From: M55B132 sp964508895
GTDB taxonomy: Bacteria; Bacteroidota; Bacteroidia; Bacteroidales; B18-G4
Direction: 5' to 3'
Assembly (NCBI GenBank): GCA_964508895.1
Contig: CAZDWF010000129.1
Location: 1-9,727, forward strand
DNA: 9,727 nt
Shown piece after piece: positions 1 through 6,320 of this stretch. Made by a program: the position numbers and the translations under genes. Within the stretch, counting starts at the first letter, position 1. Every line of letters begins with the position of its first letter. Below the pieces are notes generated by a model. The model was not told where the DNA came from and made no database searches. It saw only the letters and a list, made by a program, of their open reading frames with translations.

Positions 1-35
1 ATTCGCACCAAGGGGTGGAGAATAAAACCCAAGGA

Positions 36-91
36 GATCCCTCGGCCTTGCTCGGGATCAGTTCGACTAATCAATTTTGCATCTCAAAATT
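36..91. repeat. cluster of three short inverted repeats in the 5' non-coding region
   Basis: Bases 1-184 hold no supportable gene. Three inverted repeats are packed together here. GATCCC (36-41) pairs with GGGATC (54-59) across a 12-nt GC-rich loop that also repeats CTCGG directly (41-45 and 51-55). GATcAGT (56-62) pairs imperfectly with ACTaATC (66-72) around TCG. AATTTTG (73-79) pairs perfectly with CAAAATT (85-91) around five bases. The first two share bases 56-59, so they could only form as alternatives. The GC-rich first element stands out in AT-rich DNA and resembles the short dispersed palindromes found between bacterial genes. It could also be the 3' end of an upstream transcript. No T tract follows on the plus strand. 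The region nearer the gene (92-184) is AT-rich with no convincing promoter; TTG (143-145) and TAATTTTA (163-170) are a weak candidate pair with only 17 nt between them. Confidence 0.4.
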
Positions 92-184
92 AATGTCTCA
101 CTGATTTAAAAGTTTGCACAATAAGATTTCTCAGGATATTCATTGATTAAAGTTAAAAATTGTAATTTTATAAAAAATTTATAG

Positions 185-964
185 ATGTCAGGATTTTTAT
201 TTAGTGATGTAATTTTCGGACCGGTTCACAGCAGAAGGCTGGGAGTTTCTTTAGGGATAAATCTTTTACCTACAGATTATAAGTTCTGTACTTTTAATTG
301 TATATACTGTGAATGTGGTTGGACACATGATCAGAAATCTGAAGATAAAAAACTTCCTGCAATTGAAATTATAAAATATAAACTGGAAGCTAAACTCAAG
401 CGATTGCACAACACTCATAATAATATTGATGCCATTACTTTTGCAGGAAATGGAGAACCAACCATACATCCTGATTTTCCTGAAATAATTGATATAACGA
501 TAGCATTAAGAGATCAGTATTTTCCTGAAGCAAAAGTCACTGTGCTTTCCAATGCGAGTTATGTTCATAAGCACAAGGTAATGAAGGCCTTGAGGAAGGC
601 TGATAAGAACATGCTTAAATTAGATGCAGGAACAGAGGAAACTTTTCAGAAAATCAATCAACCTAATGCAAATGTTAAACTAAAAGATATTGTAGAATTC
701 CTCAAGAGTTTTGATGGTGATTTGATTATTCAAAGCTTGTTTCTGGAAGGTGAAATAAACGGAGAAAGAGTGAGCAACATAAGCAATGAAGAAATTGAAG
801 CATATCTTCAGCATCTCAGAGAGATCAACCCTCTTTATGTAATGGTATATACTATCGATCGGCAAACTCCATTGAATAGTATTCGCAAATTAAGTTTCTC
901 TGAGCTAAATTCCATTTCCAGAAAAATCGAAGAAGCTGGATTCAAAACCCAGGTTTATGGTTAA
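185..964 (+). CDS. radical SAM protein, COG0731 (wyosine-synthetase-like) family
   Basis: A 259-residue radical SAM enzyme, expected to bind a [4Fe-4S] cluster and cleave S-adenosylmethionine to start radical chemistry in the cytosol. The cluster motif is C35-x3-C39-x2-C42 (CTFNCIYC), followed by C44. It is preceded by the family-typical stretch FGPVHSRRLG and SLGINLLP (11-29). GNGEPT (88-93) is the motif that contacts the SAM amino group, and SNAS (122-125) and KLDAGT (145-150) match later strands of the barrel. This arrangement matches the COG0731 group, named after archaeal/eukaryotic tRNA wyosine synthetase. Bacteria are not known to make wyosine, so the substrate here is unknown. The ATG at 185 fits the family N-terminus; the preceding bases are A/T-rich without a Shine-Dalgarno sequence. 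The WL-repeat gene begins 11 nt downstream on the same strand and is probably co-transcribed. Family assignment is firm; reaction is not known. Confidence 0.88.
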   Translation: MSGFLFSDVIFGPVHSRRLGVSLGINLLPTDYKFCTFNCIYCECGWTHDQKSEDKKLPAIEIIKYKLEAKLKRLHNTHNNIDAITFAGNGEPTIHPDFPEIIDITIALRDQYFPEAKVTVLSNASYVHKHKVMKALRKADKNMLKLDAGTEETFQKINQPNANVKLKDIVEFLKSFDGDLIIQSLFLEGEINGERVSNISNEEIEAYLQHLREINPLYVMVYTIDRQTPLNSIRKLSFSELNSISRKIEEAGFKTQVYG

Positions 965-975
965 ATAATATTATT

Positions 976-1371
976 ATGTTAGATTATCCGGTAAAAATAC
1001 TAGCTGCCTTTGGAGAAACCATCAGTGGAAACGAAGAGATACAACAGTGGTTGCTTAACAACGGATATCCTGAACTGGCTGCTTTGAGCAATGCAATAAG
1101 AGGCAGTGATGATGCAGTCAAATGGCTTATGAAAAATAAACCGGAATTTGCTGCTCTGGATTCTGCTATCGACAATGATCCAAAAGCTTTACTATGGCTT
1201 AATAAGCATAAGTTATATTTTCTTGTGGTTATTGCTGACGCCTGTCGTGGCAAAGAAGAAGCACTCCAATGGCTTGCAAAAAAGGACCTTGTAGTATTTT
1301 TAAGAATTGCTCAGAAAGTTAAGAATTTCAAGGATACTCAATCCTTTGATTATCATAAATTGCATTTTTAA
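976..1371 (+). CDS. small WL-repeat protein, likely alpha-helical repeat, function unknown
   Basis: I do not recognise a named family for this 131-residue protein. It is built of about four tandem units of 24-25 residues. Trp-Leu pairs fall at residues 25-26, 50-51, 74-75 and 99-100. Each unit reads roughly (I/C)xGxxxAxxWLxxxxxxxLxxLxxA. A partial extra unit at the N-terminus (YP at 5-6, matching YP at 31-32) suggests four and a half copies. The spacing and the Leu/Ala pattern fit two short helices per unit stacked into a small solenoid, typically a protein-binding scaffold; that is inference. There is no signal peptide, cysteine motif or obvious catalytic residue, and the only long hydrophobic stretch (LYFLVVIADA, 80-89) sits in the third repeat and looks like a buried helix. 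It starts 11 nt after the radical SAM gene, implying a shared transcript. Its TAA stop overlaps the stop of the convergent gene. Confidence 0.75.
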   Translation: MLDYPVKILAAFGETISGNEEIQQWLLNNGYPELAALSNAIRGSDDAVKWLMKNKPEFAALDSAIDNDPKALLWLNKHKLYFLVVIADACRGKEEALQWLAKKDLVVFLRIAQKVKNFKDTQSFDYHKLHF

Positions 1372-2036
1372 CGTCCAGCAGTGCTGGCTGCAGCAGAAGT
1401 AATAACAACTGATGCCAATATAGCAGCCTGAACTGCCTGAACTGCTTCAGTTACGCCACTAATAACAAAATCTTTTTTCTTCAATTCTTTGAATATTGCA
1501 TTGGCCTTTTTCCTGTTTGCCTTATCTGAAAATACCTTATTGAAGATTTTTATCGCACCGCATAACAAAAATAGAAGTTCATCATCTCCATCCTTTTTGC
1601 TACGGGAGTAGCTGATCATAGATTTGATCAACTCTTCTCTGATACTTGAATTATAAACAGGATACCTGTAATACTTAAAGATCAAAAATCTCTTCTTTAC
1701 TTTCCGAATGATTTTTTTCTCAAGCATTTCAGGAATCAACAGCTTTTTTAATCTCCCCGGCCTGTTCCCAAATTTAGCTACCCAGTGTTTGATCTTCTTT
1801 TTCTTAGAAGATTGACGAATTGTGTCAGTAAAATAATCCAAAATTGCATCATTGGTATGCTTTGTACTTTTCAGGACAAGCATTTTCCCTTTTTCATCTG
1901 CTTTTCCTGATTGGACCAGTTCAAGGATACCTGCTCCTGCCAATCCAAATCCCAGGAATGATGTCCCGGTAAAACCTTTTTCTCCAAGAGAAAGAATAAA
2001 TAATTTCTCCTTTAAGCTAAGATCTGTAACTATCAT
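1368..2036 (-). CDS. GPP34 (GOLPH3/VPS74)-like protein
   Basis: A 222-residue protein with the layout of the GPP34 family. It opens with LSLKEKLFILSLGEKG (6-21), followed by a glycine/alanine-rich helix ending in an acidic Leu pair and glycine (FGLAGAGILELVQSG, 30-44). The middle is very basic (residues 78-120, many Lys/Arg). The C-terminus is an Ala/Val helix (about 193-222) of the kind bacterial members often have. In eukaryotes the family binds phosphatidylinositol-4-phosphate at the Golgi and helps retain glycosyltransferases. In bacteria its role is not established, although the basic surface would suit peripheral binding to anionic membrane. No signal peptide or membrane anchor is evident. 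The start ATG overlaps the mtnA stop (ATGA), so translation is probably coupled to mtnA. The stop overlaps the convergent WL-repeat gene by 4 bp. The family call rests on pattern recognition. Confidence 0.68.
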   Translation of the reverse strand: MIVTDLSLKEKLFILSLGEKGFTGTSFLGFGLAGAGILELVQSGKADEKGKMLVLKSTKHTNDAILDYFTDTIRQSSKKKKIKHWVAKFGNRPGRLKKLLIPEMLEKKIIRKVKKRFLIFKYYRYPVYNSSIREELIKSMISYSRSKKDGDDELLFLLCGAIKIFNKVFSDKANRKKANAIFKELKKKDFVISGVTEAVQAVQAAILASVVITSAAASTAGR

Positions 2037-3076
2037 TTTAGTATTTTTTGAATTGCTTCTTTTTCAGCTTTTATGATTCCTTTTTCAGTAATTATTCCTG
2101 TGATCAATGAAAAAGGTGTTACATCAAATGCAGGATTAATGGCATCTGATCCAGGATTGCATACCAATATTTTATGTATTTCATCTTTATCATTGGGCCC
2201 TTCCTGGTATAAAACCTCATCCTGGTTTCTTTCTTCAATAGGAATGTCTTCACCCGAATTGCAATTGGCATCAATAGTAGATGTTGGAGCAGCCACATAG
2301 AAAGGAATTCCGTAGTAATTCGCTGCAATAGCTTTTTCCAGCGTTCCTATTTTATTGGCAACATCACCGTTTGCAGCAATACGGTCTGCCCCAACTATCA
2401 TCATATCAATTTTGGCCTGTGCCATAAGATAAGCTCCTGCATTATCCGGAATGATCTTATGTGGAATATTTTCATTATATAATTCCCAGGCAGTTAGACG
2501 TGCACCCTGGCTCCTGGGCCTGGTTTCATCTACATATACAAAAATTTTCTTTCCACTCATTTTTGCAAAATATATGGGTGACAGAGCAGTACCATAATCC
2601 ACAAAAGCAAGCCATCCTGCATTGCAATGTGTTTCTATACTGAAGCCATCCAGTATCAATTCATCTCCAAATTTTCCAATCATCACCGAGTCATGAGCGT
2701 CTTTATCTGCAATATGCTGAGCTTCAATGATGGCATTTTCAATGGATTGTTTTCCTGCTTCATAAACCTTTTCAGTGGCATAAAATAAATTTCTTGCTGT
2801 TGGCCTTGTGGCTTCTATAGTATTTCTGGCATTATCCACATAATCTTCATTGCTTTTTTTCCTTCCCTGTACGTAGGCCTGTGCCATTGCAAAGCCACTG
2901 GCAGCTCCAATAGCACCGGCGCCTCTGATTCTCATGGTTTTAATCGCCTCACAGGTCTGTTTATAAGTTCTGCATTCATGTATGGAAAACTCAAATGGAA
3001 GTAGGTTTTGCTCTATCATATATACAAAAGACCCTTCCATCCATACGGTGCGATAATTAGTACCGCCAACATTCAT
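2033..3076 (-). CDS. mtnA: S-methyl-5-thioribose-1-phosphate isomerase
   Basis: MtnA converts 5-methylthioribose-1-phosphate to 5-methylthioribulose-1-phosphate in the cytosolic methionine salvage pathway, recycling the methylthio group left by polyamine or other SAM-using synthesis. The 347-residue length is normal for the family. Visible hallmarks are the phosphate-binding segment RIRGAGAIG (49-57), the catalytic cysteine C151 in THCNAGWLA, the DETRPRSQGARLTAWEL block (183-199), the catalytic aspartate D231 in VGADRIAANGD, IPIEERN (278-284), and the C-terminal NPAFDVTPFSLITGIITEKG signature (314-333). The usual RGAPAIG appears here as RGAGAIG. Eukaryotic eIF2B-alpha-like proteins and archaeal ribose-1,5-bisphosphate isomerase share the fold, but the C151/D231 pair and the C-terminal signature favour MtnA. 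No other salvage gene is nearby. The gene lies 3 nt after the M20 gene and overlaps the GPP34-like gene by ATGA, so the three are probably one transcript. Confidence 0.9.
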   Translation of the reverse strand: MNVGGTNYRTVWMEGSFVYMIEQNLLPFEFSIHECRTYKQTCEAIKTMRIRGAGAIGAASGFAMAQAYVQGRKKSNEDYVDNARNTIEATRPTARNLFYATEKVYEAGKQSIENAIIEAQHIADKDAHDSVMIGKFGDELILDGFSIETHCNAGWLAFVDYGTALSPIYFAKMSGKKIFVYVDETRPRSQGARLTAWELYNENIPHKIIPDNAGAYLMAQAKIDMMIVGADRIAANGDVANKIGTLEKAIAANYYGIPFYVAAPTSTIDANCNSGEDIPIEERNQDEVLYQEGPNDKDEIHKILVCNPGSDAINPAFDVTPFSLITGIITEKGIIKAEKEAIQKILK

Positions 3077-3079
3077 GGT

Positions 3080-4264
3080 TTAAGAATTAAGTTCACAATA
3101 AGTAAGCCAGGCCATCAGGCCCATTCCGGTTTCAAGACTACTTTCATCAATATTGAAAGTATTAGTATGAAGGTTGGATGTAATACCCAATTTTTCATTT
3201 CTGGTGCCCAATCTGTAGTAGCATCCGGGAATTTGTTGTGAGAAGTATGCAAAATCCTCGGCAGTCATCCTTAGTTCAAGTTCTTCAACATTTTCATCTC
3301 CCAGGAATTCATTTGCATATTTGAAAGTTCTTGCTGTTAGTTCCTTATCATTCACCAGGAAAGGATAACCCTGATCAATAAATACCTCGCAGGAACCTCC
3401 CATACTTTCGGCAACAGACTCTGAAATTTTCCTGATCTTTCTTTTGATCTCTGCCCTCCATTCCTCGTTAAAAGTCCGGATAATTCCTTCAATCTTAACC
3501 TCATTGGGAACCACATTGGTTTTTCCATCACCGCTGATCTTTCCAAAACTTATCACTGTTGGCATGGTAGGTTTTGCATTTCTACTCACTATCTGCTGAA
3601 GTGCAATTATAATATGACAGGCGATAAGAATTGGATCAATATTCTGATCAGGAATAGCACCATGTCCTCCCTTTCCTTTTACAGTTAGGAAAATCTCATC
3701 AGTAGAAGCCATATATTTACCGGGTCTCATCCCCACTTTACCTGCATCCATCTCCGGAAAAACATGTGTTCCGAAAATAACATCAGGTTTGGGATTTGCC
3801 AACACACCTTCTTGTATCATGGGCAAAGCCCCTCCTGGGTATGTTTCTTCTGATGGCTGGAAAATAAGTTTTACGCTACCCTCAAATTCATTCTTTAATT
3901 CATTCAGGATTTTAGCACATCCAAGCAGAGATGAAATATGAGCATCATGTCCGCAAGCATGCATAACTCCTCTTTTCAACGACTTATAAGGTATATCATT
4001 CTTCTCCAGGATGGGTAGAGCATCCATATCAGCTCTTAAAGCGATACATTTCTTTTCAGGATTATTACCTTTGATCAAACCAACAACACCTGTTCCACCA
4101 ATACCTTCCTTGCATTCTATTCCCCATTCTCTTAAGATATTTGTTATGAATCTTGCCGTTTCAAATTCCTGTTTCGACAATTCAGGATTAGCATGAAGAT
4201 GCCTTCGAATGTCGACTATCTCACGATTAAAATCCGATGCGAGAGATTTTATCTTATTTTGCAT
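3080..4264 (-). CDS. M20-family metal-dependent amidohydrolase (M20D type)
   Basis: A 394-residue cytosolic amidohydrolase of the carboxypeptidase Ss1 / aminoacylase / IAA-amino-acid hydrolase group. These enzymes remove an acyl group from, or hydrolyse the amide bond of, N-acylated amino acids using two metal ions. The metal ligands expected for the group are present: C104 and H106 in HACGHDAH, E139-E140 in PSEETYPGG, H167 in GTHVFPE, and H366 in NLHTNTF. HANPELS (24-30), LRADMDALPI (76-85) and the lid-domain GKGGHGAIP (197-205) are also typical. The sequence does not separate N-acetyl-diaminopimelate deacetylase, N-acetylcysteine deacetylase and hippurate hydrolase activities, so I give no symbol. 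There is no signal peptide. It lies 90 nt downstream of fumC, across the heptamer array, and 3 nt upstream of mtnA. Immediately upstream (minus strand) there is only a poor promoter candidate, TAGATTTT, so read-through from fumC is possible. Confidence 0.88.
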   Translation of the reverse strand: MQNKIKSLASDFNREIVDIRRHLHANPELSKQEFETARFITNILREWGIECKEGIGGTGVVGLIKGNNPEKKCIALRADMDALPILEKNDIPYKSLKRGVMHACGHDAHISSLLGCAKILNELKNEFEGSVKLIFQPSEETYPGGALPMIQEGVLANPKPDVIFGTHVFPEMDAGKVGMRPGKYMASTDEIFLTVKGKGGHGAIPDQNIDPILIACHIIIALQQIVSRNAKPTMPTVISFGKISGDGKTNVVPNEVKIEGIIRTFNEEWRAEIKRKIRKISESVAESMGGSCEVFIDQGYPFLVNDKELTARTFKYANEFLGDENVEELELRMTAEDFAYFSQQIPGCYYRLGTRNEKLGITSNLHTNTFNIDESSLETGMGLMAWLTYCELNS

Positions 4265-4304
4265 TGTTTTGAATTAAAATCTAAGGTACGAAATATTACA
4301 AGAT

Positions 4305-4353
4305 ACCAGTGACCAGTAACCAGAGACCAGTGACCAGTGACCAGCGACCAGTA
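4305..4353. repeat. heptanucleotide tandem array, 7 copies of ACCAGnn
   Basis: Seven head-to-tail copies of a 7-bp unit with perfect period and no indels: ACCAGTG, ACCAGTA, ACCAGAG, ACCAGTG, ACCAGTG, ACCAGCG, ACCAGTA. The core ACCAG never varies; all differences fall in the last two bases. The array sits in the 90-bp gap between the M20 start (4264) and the fumC stop (4355-4357), ending 1 nt from that stop. The reverse-complement core is absent from the same strand, so it does not form a hairpin and is not a terminator of the usual kind. It is a simple-sequence repeat prone to copy-number change. A binding-site array is possible but unsupported. Confidence 0.9.
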
Positions 4354-4354
4354 A

Positions 4355-5749
4355 CTATTTCGGTCCTATCATTTTTGCTGGATCTATCCATTCATCATAT
4401 TGTTCTTTATTCACATATCCAAGACTAAGCGCTGATTCTCTTAAGGTAATCCCTTCCTCATGGGCTTTTTTGGCAATCTTGGCTGCTTTTTCATAACCAA
4501 TATGGGTATTCAGTGCCGTAACCAGCATAAGGGAATTGTCGAGGTTTTGAAGCGCATTCTTAATATTTGGCTCTATACCTGCAACACATTTGTCGTTGAA
4601 CGAAACACATGCGTGACCGATCAACTGTGCTGATTGCAGCAGGTTATAAACCATCATGGGTTTGAAAACATTCAACTGAAAATGACCATGTGTGCCACCA
4701 ACGGTAATTGCCACATCGTTTCCGATAACCTGAGCGCAAACCATGGTGATAGCTTCCACCTGAGTTGGGTTTACTTTTCCTGGCATAATAGATGAACCGG
4801 GTTCATTTGCCGGAAGGTTAAGTTCACCAATTCCACATCTTGGGCCAGAAGCAGAGAATCTAATATTATTTGCAATATGCATCAGGCTTACAGCAAGAGT
4901 TTTTAGTGCTCCTGAAGTTTCAACCATTGCATCATGGGCTGAAAGGCCTTCAAATTTATTAAGAGCAGTTATAAATGGATATCCTGTGAGTTCAGCAATT
5001 TTCTTTGCTACCAATTTATCATAACCTTTAGGTGCATTTATTCCTGTACCAACAGCCGTTCCACCAAGAGCAAGTTCTTTCAAATGGTCAAGAGTGTTTT
5101 CCAGGGCTTTCAATCCGTGATCAAGCTGGGATACAAATCCTGAAAATTCTTGTCCTATAGTCAAAGGAGTTGCATCCATCAGGTGAGTTCTTCCAATTTT
5201 TACTATATCCTTAAAATCTTCAGCTTTTCCCGCAAGAGTATCTCTTAATTTTTTTACTCCTGGAATAGTATCTTCCATAATCATAGTATAAGCTGCAATA
5301 TGCATTGCTGTAGGGAATGTATCGTTTGATGATTGTGATTTATTTACATCATCATTAGGATGAACTACCTTGTCTCCTTCATCCAAAGCGCCTCCATTAA
5401 TCACATGAGAACGGTTAGCTATCACCTCATTCATATTCATGTTCGATTGTGTTCCTGAACCTGTCTGCCAGATAACCAGAGGAAAATGGTCATCAAGTTT
5501 TCCTTCCAGTATCTCATCACATGCCTGTCCAATAAGATCAGTCTTTTCATCATGCAAAACACCCAATTCATTATTAGCTAAGGCTGCAGCCTTTTTCAAA
5601 TATGCAAATGCCCTGATGATCTCAACAGGCATAGATCCTTCAGGTCCTATCTGGAAATTCTCTTTGGATCTTTGTGTTTGGGCTCCCCAATACTTTTCCG
5701 CAGGAACATCCACGGTTCCCATGGTATCTTTTTCAATACGTATTTTCAT
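4355..5749 (-). CDS. fumC: class II fumarate hydratase
   Basis: FumC interconverts fumarate and L-malate in the TCA cycle. It is the iron-independent, homotetrameric class of the fumarase/aspartase superfamily. At 464 residues it is the expected length. Visible motifs in order: GSGTQSNMNMNEVIANR (97-113), HPNDDVNKSQSSNDTFPTA (130-148), GRTHLMDATP (186-195) with the active-site His189, GGTAVGTG (229-236), and the superfamily signature GSSIMPGKVNP (318-328) with the catalytic serine pair S319/S320. These distinguish it from aspartase and argininosuccinate lyase well enough for a fumC call. It starts 31 nt downstream of the ArsC-family gene. No TAnnTTTG box is visible in that gap, so it is either co-transcribed or uses a promoter inside the upstream gene. 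mdh, the next enzyme of the cycle, lies 3 kb away in a separate unit. Confidence 0.95.
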   Translation of the reverse strand: MKIRIEKDTMGTVDVPAEKYWGAQTQRSKENFQIGPEGSMPVEIIRAFAYLKKAAALANNELGVLHDEKTDLIGQACDEILEGKLDDHFPLVIWQTGSGTQSNMNMNEVIANRSHVINGGALDEGDKVVHPNDDVNKSQSSNDTFPTAMHIAAYTMIMEDTIPGVKKLRDTLAGKAEDFKDIVKIGRTHLMDATPLTIGQEFSGFVSQLDHGLKALENTLDHLKELALGGTAVGTGINAPKGYDKLVAKKIAELTGYPFITALNKFEGLSAHDAMVETSGALKTLAVSLMHIANNIRFSASGPRCGIGELNLPANEPGSSIMPGKVNPTQVEAITMVCAQVIGNDVAITVGGTHGHFQLNVFKPMMVYNLLQSAQLIGHACVSFNDKCVAGIEPNIKNALQNLDNSLMLVTALNTHIGYEKAAKIAKKAHEEGITLRESALSLGYVNKEQYDEWIDPAKMIGPK

Positions 5750-5780
5750 CCTGAAATATTTTTTGTTTTATTATAGTAAT

Positions 5781-6122
5781 TTATAAAAGACTTTCAATGT
5801 TTTCAGCCGGATCCCCGATAACTGCTTTATATTCTTTAGCAACTATAGGCCTCTGGATCAATTTAGGATTTTCAATAAGAATCTTTATCCATTCATCATC
5901 ATTAAAATGCTTACCCTTAAAATCTGACTTATAAATTGCCTCCTGGGTACGGATTATATCCTGTGGTTTTTTATTAAGTTTCACAAGAATATCTTTTAAT
6001 TCAGCTTCACATAAAGGATCCTTTAGATACTGTATGATCTCCGGATTAATTCCCTTATCTTCAAGGAATTGCAATCCTGCCCTGGATTTGCGGCAACGTG
6101 GGTTATGATAGATTTTTATCAT
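5781..6122 (-). CDS. ArsC/Spx-family thioredoxin-fold protein
   Basis: A 113-residue ArsC-like protein if started at the ATG at 6122 (MIKIYHNPRC). An upstream in-frame ATG at 6152 would add ten residues that do not belong to the family and would lie inside a promoter-like TAATTTTG box, so I prefer 6122. The redox cysteine C10 lies in HNPRCRKSR, the NPxCxxSR motif that follows the first strand of the thioredoxin fold. Arginines R58 (IIRTQE) and R91 (IQRPIV) match two of the anion-binding arginines of glutaredoxin-linked arsenate reductase. The protein is shorter than E. coli ArsC (141 aa) and has no arsenic-resistance neighbours such as a repressor or efflux pump. A YfgD-type redox role is therefore as likely as true arsenate reduction. 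It lies about 200 nt after prfB, across a large palindrome, and 31 nt before fumC. Confidence 0.85.
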   Translation of the reverse strand: MIKIYHNPRCRKSRAGLQFLEDKGINPEIIQYLKDPLCEAELKDILVKLNKKPQDIIRTQEAIYKSDFKGKHFNDDEWIKILIENPKLIQRPIVAKEYKAVIGDPAENIESLL

Positions 6123-6149
6123 TGTATGATTGGTTTTATTAATGACCTT

Positions 6150-6157
6150 CAAAATTA
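6150..6157 (-). promoter_or_regulatory. candidate -7 box for the ArsC-family gene
   Basis: On the minus strand this reads TAATTTTG, a full match to the Bacteroidota -7 consensus TAnnTTTG. It sits 27 nt before the preferred start at 6122, giving a short leader. At the expected -33 position there is TTC instead of TTG, so the match is only partial. If used, it rules out the longer start codon at 6152. Confidence 0.35.
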
Positions 6158-6191
6158 ATATAATTAGTGTATCTCAGAAAATATTTTTTCC

Positions 6192-6319
6192 TTATGGCTT
6201 TTAAGAAAGCGTTAAGAACGAGGCTTGCGAAGTATTTTAAATCAGGAGTTTACTTTTGTAAATGACTGGTTTTAAATACAAGTGTAACGAAGTTATTGGC
6301 GTTTTCTTAGAAGCCATTA
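6192..6319. repeat. 128-bp imperfect palindrome between prfB and the ArsC-family gene
   Basis: Two 62-nt arms (6192-6253 and 6258-6319) flank a 4-nt TTTT loop. Counting base by base, 41 of 62 positions are Watson-Crick pairs, six are G-T pairs and 15 are mismatches, most of them in a central internal loop (about 6220-6231 opposite 6280-6291). The outer stem (ATGGCTT.TAAGAAA.CG) and the loop-proximal stem are the best preserved. The palindrome ends 1 nt from the prfB stop codon (6321-6323). No clear T tract follows on the minus strand, so it is not a standard intrinsic terminator, although such a stem could slow polymerase or protect the prfB mRNA 3' end. TTA flanks both ends, which could be a 3-bp target duplication of a small non-autonomous mobile element. 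The rest of the intergenic region (6123-6191) is AT-rich and holds only the promoter candidate at 6150-6157. Confidence 0.8.
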
Positions 6320-6320
6320 A

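Noticed and set aside
1..10. ATTCGCACCA at the left edge as the CCA end of a tRNA
   Set aside because: Only ten bases are present and no T-arm or acceptor partner can be seen.
1..111. Open frames at the left edge that could be the end of an upstream gene
   Set aside because: They cross palindromes and AT-rich sequence, have no recognisable protein motif, and end at different stops without any preferred frame.
984..1253. Minus-strand open frames opposite the WL-repeat gene and similar antisense frames opposite mtnA, fumC and mdh
   Set aside because: They are shadows of genes with clear protein motifs and have no family resemblance of their own.
5781..6122. An arsenic-resistance operon
   Set aside because: No arsR-like regulator, efflux pump or other ars gene is adjacent; a single ArsC-fold protein is not enough.
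6123..6152. Longer start for the ArsC-family protein (MKVINKTNHT extension)
   Set aside because: The extension is not part of the family fold and its ATG would overlap the TAATTTTG promoter candidate.
6194..6265. A 23-codon plus-strand ORF in the left arm of the palindrome and a similar 26-codon minus-strand ORF in the right arm, both starting ATGGCTT/ATGGCTT-like
   Set aside because: Their similarity follows from the palindrome itself. Differences between the arms are not concentrated at third codon positions, so there is no sign of coding selection.
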